This document shows, in pieces, positions 17,683-25,861 of a DNA stretch of 64,000 nt. The first letter of the stretch is position 1. Each line of letters opens with the position of its first letter. Source of the DNA: Sandaracinaceae bacterium. GTDB lineage: Bacteria; Myxococcota_A; Polyangia; Polyangiales; JADJQN01. The translations under genes and the position numbers were made by a program. The notes under the pieces were generated by a model. It had not been told where the DNA came from and ran no database searches. It was given only the letters and a program-made list of their open reading frames with translations. The stretch spans positions 1,550,001 through 1,614,000 of the forward strand of contig JADJQN010000003.1 of the NCBI GenBank assembly GCA_016712745.1. Direction: 5' to 3'.

Positions 17683-18669
17683 ATGGTTCGCGCGTTGACG
17701 CGCTTTATCGGCATTGTCGTGCTCTTGGCTATGTTCGTTGCACCGGTGCGTGCGCAGGTGCGCGCGCGCGTGCACATGGGCGTCGAGAACCCAACGCAAG
17801 ATACAGAATGCATTGTGGCGAGTGGGCTTGCTGACGGAGTGTCGGCGCGACTCGGTTATGATCCCTTTGACGACACGGCGAGCGACAACGTTTCCGTTCA
17901 TGTGCAAAGGCGCTCAGCCGCGCTGGTGATTGCGCGTGTTTCGCTCGCGCACGGTCGTGAGAGTGGCGGCGAGCGAGAGCTACGGGCCAGTACATGTGCT
18001 GAGCTCCGCGAGTTGCTCGTGCTCACCGTTGCCCTTGCGATTGACCCGCTTGCTTCGACGAGCGATCAGGCGGCTGCAGCGACTCACGTCGAGCCTTCTG
18101 CCGAACCTGCGAGCGCTGTTCAAGGGCCCGACGCCCGCCCGGTGCAGGTCTACATCGCACCCGTCGAGGAGCCAGGCACACCTGCCCATCCTCTAATCGG
18201 TGCTGACGTTCATTTATCATCGGGTACAGCGCCTGCTCTTGCGTGGGGAGCTGGGATCTTTGCAGGACTTGCCTGGAATAGTTTCTCCTTGCGCCTTGAA
18301 GTGCGCGGCGATTTACCTACGCGCATGCGCGTCGGCGCGGGAAACGTAGAAACCAGTCTCATGCTCGCCTCGCTGCTTGGCTGCGTTTCAGTCTCGCTCT
18401 TCGATCTCTGTGGCGGCATGCGCGCCGGGGCGCAGCGCAGCACGGGCCTAGGTCTCGATCACGCGAGCTCTTTTACGAGCGCGGTGGTCGCCGTCGCGGT
18501 GCGCGGCTACTTCAACTTGCCTCTGAGCGATGCGTGGGATTTGAGCCTCGGCGTCGATTTCGCGTTCGCGCTTACCCAAACAACGCTTTTTGTCGATGAC
18601 AATGCGATTTGGACGACGCCTCTCGCGTCGGTGGGCGTGTTGCTCGGGCCGATTTACCGATTTCCGTGA
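17683..18669 (+). CDS. Secreted protein with C-terminal beta-barrel-like region
   Basis: 328 residues from ATG 17683; a TTG seven codons earlier is possible. The signal peptide ends at VRAQ. Residues 25-150 look like the periplasmic domain found next to sigma factors in myxobacteria: a Cys pair (TECIVA and STCAELRELL) and the segment LLVLTVALAIDP. An Ala/Pro-rich linker follows. The C-terminal 160 residues alternate hydrophobic and polar residues like an outer-membrane barrel and end in IYRFP with a near-terminal Phe. It lies 15 bases upstream of a sigma factor gene, so the three genes likely form an operon. Confidence 0.75.
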   Translation: MVRALTRFIGIVVLLAMFVAPVRAQVRARVHMGVENPTQDTECIVASGLADGVSARLGYDPFDDTASDNVSVHVQRRSAALVIARVSLAHGRESGGERELRASTCAELRELLVLTVALAIDPLASTSDQAAAATHVEPSAEPASAVQGPDARPVQVYIAPVEEPGTPAHPLIGADVHLSSGTAPALAWGAGIFAGLAWNSFSLRLEVRGDLPTRMRVGAGNVETSLMLASLLGCVSVSLFDLCGGMRAGAQRSTGLGLDHASSFTSAVVAVAVRGYFNLPLSDAWDLSLGVDFAFALTQTTLFVDDNAIWTTPLASVGVLLGPIYRFP

Positions 18670-18684
18670 CGGAAGCAGAGGCCC

Positions 18685-19236
18685 TTGCCCAATCTTGAGC
18701 ACGTGAGCAATACCGCAAGCCGCACGCTGCCCGACTTACGGCGCATGTACGAGGAGTACTTCGCCTACGTATGGAAGCTTGTTCAGCGCTTCGGTGTGCC
18801 CACTCGGCACATCGAAGACGTCGTGCATGACGTCTTCGTGGTTGTCCACCGGCACCTCGCAGAGTTCGATACTTCCAAACCACTCAAACCGTGGCTCGCT
18901 GCTATCGCGTTTCGCTGCGCGTCCGACTTTATGCGGCGAGCGCCTCAGCGTCGCGAGGTGCCTTCATCGGACTCCATGGAAGAACCTACGACGCTGATGA
19001 ATCCTGAAGCCAGCGCATCGGCCAAACAGTCGCACGCGCTGGTGCATAAGGCCGTCGCGAGGATCGATGAGTCGCGGCGCCCGGTATTTATTCTGCATGA
19101 GTTTGAAAACACACCCATTCCGGAAATCGCCGCTGCGCTTTCTATCCCCGTGAACACGGCCTACTCACGTTTGCGTTTGGCGCGGGAAGACTTTGGCAAC
19201 GCTGTGCGCGCCCTCACGACCGGAGGTGCGGTATGA
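18685..19236 (+). CDS. ECF-type RNA polymerase sigma factor
   Basis: 183 residues. Region 2 is clear (IEDVVHDVFVVVHRHLAEFD and LAAIAFRCASDFMRR) and region 4 carries the helix-turn-helix EIAAALSIPVNTAYSRLRLA. The spacing matches group IV sigma factors, which direct RNA polymerase to alternative promoters. The TTG at 18685 has AGAGG upstream; GTG 18703 is an alternative. The gene overlaps the next one by 4 bases. That neighbour has a cytoplasmic N-terminus and one transmembrane helix, the layout of a membrane-bound anti-sigma factor, although no zinc-binding HxxxCxxC motif is visible in it. Confidence 0.9.
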   Translation: MPNLEHVSNTASRTLPDLRRMYEEYFAYVWKLVQRFGVPTRHIEDVVHDVFVVVHRHLAEFDTSKPLKPWLAAIAFRCASDFMRRAPQRREVPSSDSMEEPTTLMNPEASASAKQSHALVHKAVARIDESRRPVFILHEFENTPIPEIAAALSIPVNTAYSRLRLAREDFGNAVRALTTGGAV

Positions 19237-20030
19237 CCGACGAGGATCTCAAACCAATGAACGCGGAGCTACAAGCTTTGCTGAGCGAAGCAAAACGTGC
19301 CGAGCGCGCACCCGATGCGTCGACGGGCGAAGCGATTTGGGCGCGCGTTGCGGCTACCGTGGCAGGCGGCGGCGGTGGCCCGATGGGGGGCGCTTCCGGC
19401 GAAGCAAATCCGGCACCCGGCGCCGCTGGCAGTGCCGCCGCAGGCGCCGCTGCTGTCAAAGGCGCCGCTGCGATCACAGTGACTCGCGCTGCGATCGGCA
19501 TCGCCCTCTATGCGGCAGGCATTGTGTCAGGGGTTGTCGTGCACCGTGTCGTGTCGCCTGCTGTGCAGAGCCCCAGCACAAGCCAGTCGCAGTCGTCATC
19601 GCGCGTCGCTCCGACGCCGATTCCCATCTTGCTGCAGCCCGTGCACGAGCCCGCTGTTGCACCGGCGCAGAGGCCTGAACCCGCCCGCACGGCGCAGCTA
19701 CCCACGGCTCAACCCCAGCCCGTCGCAGAAACCATCCGGGATTCGGCCCAGGAACGCCTTCTCATCGAGCGTTCTCGCTCGGCCCTGGCGCGTGGCGACG
19801 CAACAGAAGCTATCGCCGCACTTCAGCGACACGCGGTTGTCTATCGTAATGGGCAGCTCGCCGAGGAGCGGGACGCACTTTTGGTACAAGCCTTGGTCAG
19901 TGCCACTCGTTATGACGACGCGCGCGTTCGTGCGCGACTCTTTCGGACGAGTTTCCCGCGAAGTCTCTTCGCCGGAGTCGTTGAAGCTGCGCTACGTCGC
20001 ATTCCTGCCGAAGCGCGAACCAGCGATTAG
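19233..20030 (+). CDS. Membrane-anchored putative sigma regulator
   Basis: 265 residues. The first 75 residues are cytoplasmic and include a Gly/Ala-rich stretch. One hydrophobic helix (about residues 85-105, IGIALYAAGIVSGVVV) leads into a Ser/Pro/Gln-rich linker. The C-terminal 85 residues have TPR-like helices (ERLLIERSRSALARGD, AEERDALLVQALV, FPRSLFAGVVEAALRRI). This arrangement recurs downstream of sigma factors in myxobacteria. The 4-base overlap with the sigma gene argues for a functional partner, probably an anti-sigma factor that senses the envelope. No known anti-sigma domain can be seen. The gene converges with a helicase gene 3 bases away. Confidence 0.75.
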   Translation: MTDEDLKPMNAELQALLSEAKRAERAPDASTGEAIWARVAATVAGGGGGPMGGASGEANPAPGAAGSAAAGAAAVKGAAAITVTRAAIGIALYAAGIVSGVVVHRVVSPAVQSPSTSQSQSSSRVAPTPIPILLQPVHEPAVAPAQRPEPARTAQLPTAQPQPVAETIRDSAQERLLIERSRSALARGDATEAIAALQRHAVVYRNGQLAEERDALLVQALVSATRYDDARVRARLFRTSFPRSLFAGVVEAALRRIPAEARTSD

Positions 20031-20033
20031 ATG

Positions 20034-22088
20034 TCAACTCGCAGACAAGCGCTGTAGAAGCAAGCGCCCCATCTCAGCGATGTCGCTGGTATCGAGGGCG
20101 GTTTTGATCTTGCGCGAATACTCTTCGATGAACTCTTCGGGCAAGCCATCGAGAAAGCGCGAAGGAGTGTAGAGAGTCGCTTTGCCCCGCAGCATGCGCC
20201 GTTTGTAGCGCGTGATGTACAAACGATCCTGGGCGCGCGTGACGCCGACGTAGAAGAGACGACGTTCTTCTTCGACATCGGCCAATGTAGCGTCTGTGAC
20301 TTTCGGATCGGACGTGCGGCTATGAGGAAGTTGGCCTTCCACGACACCGATCAGAAAGACGTAAGGGAACTCGAGGCCTTTCGCTCCATGCAATGTCGAT
20401 AGGGTCACGCGATTGTCGGTGCCTGTTTCATCGACCGCGTTCGAATCGCTGTTGGTCGTGATGCGGTGGAGAAAATTGCCGAGTGCGGGCTTGTTCTCGC
20501 GTTCGCTCTTCTCATATCGATCGAGGGCGCTTACGAGAAAATTCAAATTTCCCACGCGGCGCTCACCGGATGCCGCGCCGTCCGCCGCCTTTTGCAGCTC
20601 GGCGACCAGCCCAACGTCCTTGAAAAGGGTCTGTGCGGCGGACGCAAGGCTGCGGCCTTGCTCGAACTCCTTGCGCGCTTTGACGAGCGTCGAGTGCAAT
20701 GCCTTGGCCCCGCGGCGCGCGGCATCCGGAATGTCCTTGACGTTCTCGATGCGCTCGAACGCATCTGCAAACGATAAGTCATGAGCTTGCGCGTGACGCT
20801 CGATGCGCTCGACTGTGGTATCGCCGATCCCGCGCGCCGGATAGTTCATGATGCGACGCAGGCTGATCTCGTCGCGCGGAAAGGCGATCGCGCGCAAATA
20901 CGCTGCGCCGTCTTTCACTTCCTTGCGGTCAAAGACCTGCGTGCCCCCGAAAAGCCTGTAGGGCACATTCGCTGCCCGAAGTTCTTCCTCGATCAAGCGT
21001 GCTTGCAGGTTTGAGCGATACAAAACCGCAATGTCCGCAGGGCGCATGCGCTGATCGAGGAGCGTGCGCACTTCGGCCGCGACAAACTTTGACTCCTGCT
21101 CGGGATCGTCGAGCGCGGTGAGACGCACGCGATCTCCCGGCCCGCGCGCGGCGCGCAATACCTTGCCGTGCCTCTTCTCTTTGCTCTGCGCGATCGCAGC
21201 GTTCGCGACTTCGAGAATGGGCGCTTTCGAGCGGTAGTTGTCCTCGAGCTTGACGACTTTAGCGCCTTTGAAGTGCTTGTCGAAATCGAGAATGTTGCTG
21301 ATATCGGCGCCGCGCCACGCGTAAATGCTTTGGTCGTCGTCACCCACGACGCACAGATTGCCAAGCTCGTTGGTCAACAGGCGCACGAGCTCGAGCTGCT
21401 GACGCGACGTGTCCTGAAACTCATCGATCAGAAGATACCGAAAGCGTTTACGCCACTTGTCGCGAATGTCTTCGCGCTTGCGTAGGATGCGAACAGGCAC
21501 GCCAACCAAGTCATCGAAGTCAACCGCGCACATGGCGCGTAGTCCCGACTCGTAGCGCGGATAAATCTCAACGGCTGTCGCGTCGTATTCCGAATCGGGA
21601 TGCGCGGTATTCTTACCTGCATTCGCCACATCGTCCGGTGAAAGGAAATCGTTCTTCCACTTGCTGATGCGCGAGAGAATCGCCATGGCATCGAGCTTGC
21701 GTGCATCGGTCCCGCGCCGAATCTCGCGCAAGACTTCGCGCACAAGGCCCACGCTGTCGCCCTGATCAAAAATAGCAAACTTGGTTGCGTAGCCGAGGGC
21801 CTTCTTCTCTTCTTGCAAAAACCGCACACCAAAACTATGGAAGGTGCTGAGCACCAAACGCGATGCCGTGTCGCGCCCGACAAGTTTCACCATGCGCTCG
21901 GCCATTTCGCCTGCAGCCTTGTTCGTGAATGACACAGCGAGGATCGCTTCGGGCTTCACGCCGCGCTCGAGCAAGCGCGCAATGCGATGCGTAATGACGC
22001 GCGTCTTACCGCTGCCCGCGCCGGCGAGCACCAAAAGAGGTCCCGTATCGTGTTCGACTGCAGATCTCTGGGACGGGTTCAAGGACAT
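20034..22088 (-). CDS. Superfamily I DNA helicase, Rep/UvrD type
   Basis: 3'-5' ATP-dependent helicase of 684 residues, as expected for Rep/PcrA. Motif I is AGAGSGKT (residues 22-29). Motif II is DEFQDTS, motif III is VGDDDQSIYAWRGAD, and the C-terminal motifs LSTLHGAKGLEFPYVFL and VGVTRAQDRLY are intact. Such enzymes restart replication forks, clear proteins from DNA or work in mismatch and nucleotide-excision repair. Length and the VGDDDQSIYAWRGA form favour Rep over UvrD, but the two are hard to separate by eye. A separate gene of the DUF1697 family ends 37 bases upstream on the same strand. Confidence 0.93.
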   Translation of the reverse strand: MSLNPSQRSAVEHDTGPLLVLAGAGSGKTRVITHRIARLLERGVKPEAILAVSFTNKAAGEMAERMVKLVGRDTASRLVLSTFHSFGVRFLQEEKKALGYATKFAIFDQGDSVGLVREVLREIRRGTDARKLDAMAILSRISKWKNDFLSPDDVANAGKNTAHPDSEYDATAVEIYPRYESGLRAMCAVDFDDLVGVPVRILRKREDIRDKWRKRFRYLLIDEFQDTSRQQLELVRLLTNELGNLCVVGDDDQSIYAWRGADISNILDFDKHFKGAKVVKLEDNYRSKAPILEVANAAIAQSKEKRHGKVLRAARGPGDRVRLTALDDPEQESKFVAAEVRTLLDQRMRPADIAVLYRSNLQARLIEEELRAANVPYRLFGGTQVFDRKEVKDGAAYLRAIAFPRDEISLRRIMNYPARGIGDTTVERIERHAQAHDLSFADAFERIENVKDIPDAARRGAKALHSTLVKARKEFEQGRSLASAAQTLFKDVGLVAELQKAADGAASGERRVGNLNFLVSALDRYEKSERENKPALGNFLHRITTNSDSNAVDETGTDNRVTLSTLHGAKGLEFPYVFLIGVVEGQLPHSRTSDPKVTDATLADVEEERRLFYVGVTRAQDRLYITRYKRRMLRGKATLYTPSRFLDGLPEEFIEEYSRKIKTALDTSDIAEMGRLLLQRLSAS

Positions 22089-22125
22089 CGAGGGGCAGTT
22101 CGTCTATCGTGCCCACGCGACGACT

Positions 22126-22644
22126 TCAAGCAGAACTCGCACGCGCAAGCTCAGCGAGCTTCGTGACCGTGTTTAGGTTTCGCCCGGTACTCGTTTTGGC
22201 GAAAGGGATTTTCAGCTTTGACTTTCCCATTCCGTCCGGAAAATGAATCATCAGCTCGCGACCGAAATGCTTCACGACTTCGTTGCCCGGAGTAGTGACG
22301 CTCGCCATGTCGCTCTTAGTCGCGGCTTTGTCCATGAAAAGGATCAGGATGCGACTTGGCTCTACACCTTTGAACGGATTCTTCTTGATTACGGCATCGA
22401 GCTCAGCGCCGGTGCGAATCATGGCGCCAAATGGCTTCCTCATTTTCGCAGCGAGAGCCTTCTCGAGTGTGGTCTTCACTTTGGCCTCGGCAAGACGACT
22501 CTTGAAAACCACATTGCCACTTTGAATGTAGGTCTGCACGTCGGTGAAGCCCGCGTCCTCGCAAAGCTCACGCAGCTCTTTCATGGGCAGCTTGCCGGTC
22601 CCGCCGACATTGATTGCGCGCAAGAGAGCAACGTAGACGGTCAT
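22126..22644 (-). CDS. DUF1697 family protein
   Basis: 172 residues from ATG 22644, which gives the family-typical start MTVYVALLRAINVGG; the open frame continues upstream inside the OPT gene but without homology. Conserved blocks include MKELRELCEDAGFTDVQTYI and SGNVVF. The function of the family is not known to me. Its start codon overlaps the OPT transporter stop by 4 bases, so it is co-translated with a transporter, but the pairing has no obvious meaning. Confidence 0.88.
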   Translation of the reverse strand: MTVYVALLRAINVGGTGKLPMKELRELCEDAGFTDVQTYIQSGNVVFKSRLAEAKVKTTLEKALAAKMRKPFGAMIRTGAELDAVIKKNPFKGVEPSRILILFMDKAATKSDMASVTTPGNEVVKHFGRELMIHFPDGMGKSKLKIPFAKTSTGRNLNTVTKLAELARASSA

Positions 22645-24815
22645 GGGGTGGTCGCCGGGTGTTTGGAGCGCGTGCCGACAGCGTAGAGCGCGATCGCCAA
22701 CGCGACGAACCAGAGAATCGACCAACCATCTGAGTGGAAGAACGCGCCAAGCTTGTCAGACACATCCAATCGACGAGCGAGCGAGCCTTCGCCGGAGCCG
22801 ATGCCCGAGAGAGCCGCGAGAATCAAACCGGCGATCGCGCCGCCAGCGATATAGCCGGAGGACATGAGTGTACCGGGCGAAGTTTCTGCTTCCGCCGCGC
22901 TCGCCTTGGTTTTGCGATCAACAAACCATCGCACAAGGCCACCGATCATGATTGGGGTCGACGTTGAAAGAGGCAGATAGACGCCCACCGCGAAGGGGAG
23001 AGACGCCACGCCGCACAGCTCCATGACGAAGGCGATAAAGACGCCAATAAGCACCAAGGCCCAGGGCAACTTGCCAGTCAAAATGCCGTCGATGATGAGG
23101 GAGAAAAGTTGGGCCTTGGGTGCGCTTAGCTTCTCGGTGCGATGCCCGTTTGCGTCCGTTGTAACGACGCCGCCGATGCCGGGGTTAACCAGAAAGCGCA
23201 CGCGACCTGCGTCATCGATGAGGTAGCGGCCCTGGGGAATGGTTTCCCCGGACTCGCGCTGATAACCAACGCGGTAGTTGTGACCCGCATGCGACTGATG
23301 CTCGTTCGTGACGACGGTCACGTGGTTCTCGCCGAAGTCACGCGGCAGAATGTCCGTGTAGGAGTTGTTCAGCATCTGCACCGTGAAACCGATCACAAGA
23401 GCTGACGTGACCACACCCACGAGCAAAGAGATCTGCTGCGAGCGCGGTGTGGCGCCGACGAGGTAGCCAGTCTTCAGGTCTTGGCTCGTCGTGCCGCCGT
23501 TGGATGCCGCGACGCACACGATGGCGCCGGTGATCAGCGCCATCGCGCGATGCTCGCTACCTGTCCAGCCCACCACCAAGAAGAGCAGGCATGTAATGAG
23601 CAGCGTCGCGACGGTCATGCCCGAGATTGGATTGGACGAGCTGCCGATCTCGCCGGTGATGCGCGACGAGACAGTCGTAAAGAGAAAGCCGAAGAGCACG
23701 ATCAAAATCGCCGACGCAAAGTTGATATGCAGGTTGGGCGCGAGCCAAATGACCGCAACCAAGCCAAGCGATCCGAAGATCACCCAGTTCATCGAGAGAT
23801 CGAGGGCGGTGCGTTCCACCACGCCTACTGCGGCGCGCGTTCCATCGGCGTTCTTGCTGTGCGAGGTGCGGAAGTTCTTGAGGCCCGCGCGAAACGCACT
23901 GGCGATGGTTGGCAGCGAGCGCACGAGTGAGATCAGCCCGCCCGTCGCGACCGCTCCCGCGCCTATATAAAGCACGTACGCACTTCGTAAATCGTCAGGA
24001 CCCATGTCCTTGATCAACATCGATGTCGCCGGGTAAAGCGGCGTGGTCATTTGCCCGCCGAACATCGCGATGGCAGGCATGATCACGAGGTAGCCAAGCA
24101 CGCCACCCGCAAGCATTGTCGCGGAGATTCGCGGACCGATGATGTAGCCGACGCCCAAGAGCTCGGGCGAGCATTCGGCGCTGATGCTTCCGCCTTTGTA
24201 CCAGGTCAAAGCGCGCTCGGGCAGGGAGTTCCACAAGCGCAAGCCCTCGGCGCACAACTTGTAAAGCACGCCGATGCCGAAACCCGTGAACACGGTGCGC
24301 GCGTTCGTGCCGCCTTGCTCACCGACGATCAATACTTCGGCGCACGCCGTGCCTTCGGGGTAGGGAAGTTTGCCGTGCTCCTCGACAATGAGTCCGTGAC
24401 GAAGCGGAATCATCATGAGCACGCCGACGATTCCGCCGAGCAGCGCGACGAGCAGAATCTGCCACGTGTCGAGGTCGTAGCCCATGAGCAACAACGTCGG
24501 CATCGTGAACGCGATACCCGCGGCTAGACTCTCGCCGGCCGAACCCGTCGTCTGAACGATATTGTTCTCGAGAATGGTCGCGCGACCAAACGCGCGAAAG
24601 ATCGTGATCGACAGCACGGCGACTGGAATGGATGCGCTAACAGTCAGCCCAACTTTGAGCGCCAGATAAACACTCGACCCCGCGAAGATAATGCCGAGCA
24701 CAGCGCCCATAAGCACTGCACGAACGGTGAGCTCCCGAACATCCGTTCGCGATGCGGGAATGTACGGCTGATGCGCGTGAACTTCGGTAGAAGCACTGAC
24801 GGGGCTATCCGACAT
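22641..24815 (-). CDS. OPT family oligopeptide transporter
   Basis: 724-residue inner-membrane transporter. ATG 24815 gives MSDSPVSAS followed by a His-containing cytoplasmic tail. About 15 hydrophobic segments span the rest. The family block LPYPEGTACAEVL and a later SNGGTTSQDLKTGYLVG segment are present, as expected for bacterial OPT proteins that import small peptides or metal chelates with protons. A soluble loop of around 100 residues (near 480-590) has His and Tyr residues and is longer than in plant YSL proteins. The downstream DUF1697 gene overlaps it by 4 bases. A family A hairpin repeat lies 45 bases upstream of the start. Confidence 0.92.
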   Translation of the reverse strand: MSDSPVSASTEVHAHQPYIPASRTDVRELTVRAVLMGAVLGIIFAGSSVYLALKVGLTVSASIPVAVLSITIFRAFGRATILENNIVQTTGSAGESLAAGIAFTMPTLLLMGYDLDTWQILLVALLGGIVGVLMMIPLRHGLIVEEHGKLPYPEGTACAEVLIVGEQGGTNARTVFTGFGIGVLYKLCAEGLRLWNSLPERALTWYKGGSISAECSPELLGVGYIIGPRISATMLAGGVLGYLVIMPAIAMFGGQMTTPLYPATSMLIKDMGPDDLRSAYVLYIGAGAVATGGLISLVRSLPTIASAFRAGLKNFRTSHSKNADGTRAAVGVVERTALDLSMNWVIFGSLGLVAVIWLAPNLHINFASAILIVLFGFLFTTVSSRITGEIGSSSNPISGMTVATLLITCLLFLVVGWTGSEHRAMALITGAIVCVAASNGGTTSQDLKTGYLVGATPRSQQISLLVGVVTSALVIGFTVQMLNNSYTDILPRDFGENHVTVVTNEHQSHAGHNYRVGYQRESGETIPQGRYLIDDAGRVRFLVNPGIGGVVTTDANGHRTEKLSAPKAQLFSLIIDGILTGKLPWALVLIGVFIAFVMELCGVASLPFAVGVYLPLSTSTPIMIGGLVRWFVDRKTKASAAEAETSPGTLMSSGYIAGGAIAGLILAALSGIGSGEGSLARRLDVSDKLGAFFHSDGWSILWFVALAIALYAVGTRSKHPATTP

Positions 24816-24859
24816 GCGCGGCGTAATAGCACAACGCTCGCGCCCTCGGCAGAGGCGGG

Positions 24860-24983
24860 ACCGCCATGGCGCCAGTAACACCAGAGAGTGCCGACGCGCT
24901 GTTCGCGTTCTTACACAAAAACTCTTGGTTTAAGAATCCCTCTTCGCGTTCCTTCTATCTGGCGTTACTGGCGTCATGGCGGT
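24860..24983. repeat. Hairpin-forming intergenic repeat, family A, copy 2
   Basis: The arms 24860-24885 and 24958-24983 are 26-base inverted repeats with two mismatches. The 124-bp unit matches copy 1 at 2218-2472 inside as well as at the arms (GAGTGCCGACGCGCTG and GTTCCTTCTATCTGGCG), minus the nested insertion. It lies between the start of the OPT gene and the end of the RlmN-like gene on the same strand, so it would be transcribed as part of the upstream message and could fold into a long hairpin. Confidence 0.85.
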
Positions 24984-25025
24984 TCAACCCTCCGAACTGC
25001 CGTGCGGTTCAAACCTCCGCCGCGC

Positions 25026-25859
25026 CTACGTTGCGTGCGACTTGCTGCGCGTGAGCAGGTTCTTCTTCGCGACGAGCGTGCCGCAGCCCCCGTTGGCTTC
25101 GGTGCGGGCTTGCGAGCTCATGCGGACGACAAGCTCAGCTGAGCGCATGCGCGCGTAGACTTCGTCGTAGCGAGCGCGTGACGTGGGCGTCGTCGTGCTG
25201 CTGTCGACTGTGTTGTATGCGTAGAGGTGAATCGCACGCGCGAGTGGTTTGGCGCGTGCGATGAATGCGTCGATCTCAATGTCGCTGTCGTTCTCGCCGC
25301 GCATCAAGAGATAGGCGAGGGCCACTTTGCGTTTGCGGGACTGACTCAAGCTGGGAATTACATCGGCGAGCGTCGCGAAGAGCTCCGCGAGAGTCGGCGC
25401 CTTAGGTACGAGCTTTTTGCGCACCTCTTCGGTACCCGCATGCACTGAGATGGTGACCCCATTGTGCGGCCAGTGCATGGCTTCGCGTAGGCGCTCGGGA
25501 CTAGCGCCTGATGTTGTGAAGCTGGGCGCTATACGCTCTTTGCGGCAGTGCTCGACGAACGCGCCAACGTTCGCGATGTTGTGAAGCGGCTCGCCAATGC
25601 CCGACACAGTTACGTAAGCGATGCCCGGATGCATCGCACGCACAAGTTCGAGCTGCGCGACCAACTCGTCCAAACTCAGATTGCGGCCGAGTCCGTTCGC
25701 GCCGGACGCGCAGAAGGGACAGCGCACAGCGCATCCAACTTGCGACGAGACACATAAGGTGTTGCCTCGGTAGAGCACGGCTTCGATACGCGCCTGATCG
25801 GCAAGCTCTAGGACGAAGCGCTCGTTTTGAACGCCAGCAAACGATTCGACGATGCGCAC
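25026..25859 (-). CDS. RlmN-like radical SAM methyltransferase, short form
   Basis: 277 residues, GTG start only 2 bases after the hflX stop. The radical SAM cluster motif CAVRCPFC supplies Cys43, Cys47 and Cys50. The extra cysteines used by RlmN for methyl transfer are also kept: Cys36 in TLCVSSQ and Cys259 in NGGCGTL. GIGEPLHN is the SAM-binding GGE-type motif. RlmN and Cfr methylate adenosine in 23S rRNA, and RlmN also tRNA. This protein lacks the roughly 80-100-residue N-terminal accessory domain of RlmN (usually 350 or more residues). The adenosine target may therefore differ. Linkage to hflX suggests a ribosome-related role. Confidence 0.85.
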   Translation of the reverse strand: MRIVESFAGVQNERFVLELADQARIEAVLYRGNTLCVSSQVGCAVRCPFCASGANGLGRNLSLDELVAQLELVRAMHPGIAYVTVSGIGEPLHNIANVGAFVEHCRKERIAPSFTTSGASPERLREAMHWPHNGVTISVHAGTEEVRKKLVPKAPTLAELFATLADVIPSLSQSRKRKVALAYLLMRGENDSDIEIDAFIARAKPLARAIHLYAYNTVDSSTTTPTSRARYDEVYARMRSAELVVRMSSQARTEANGGCGTLVAKKNLLTRSKSHAT

Positions 25860-25861
25860 GA

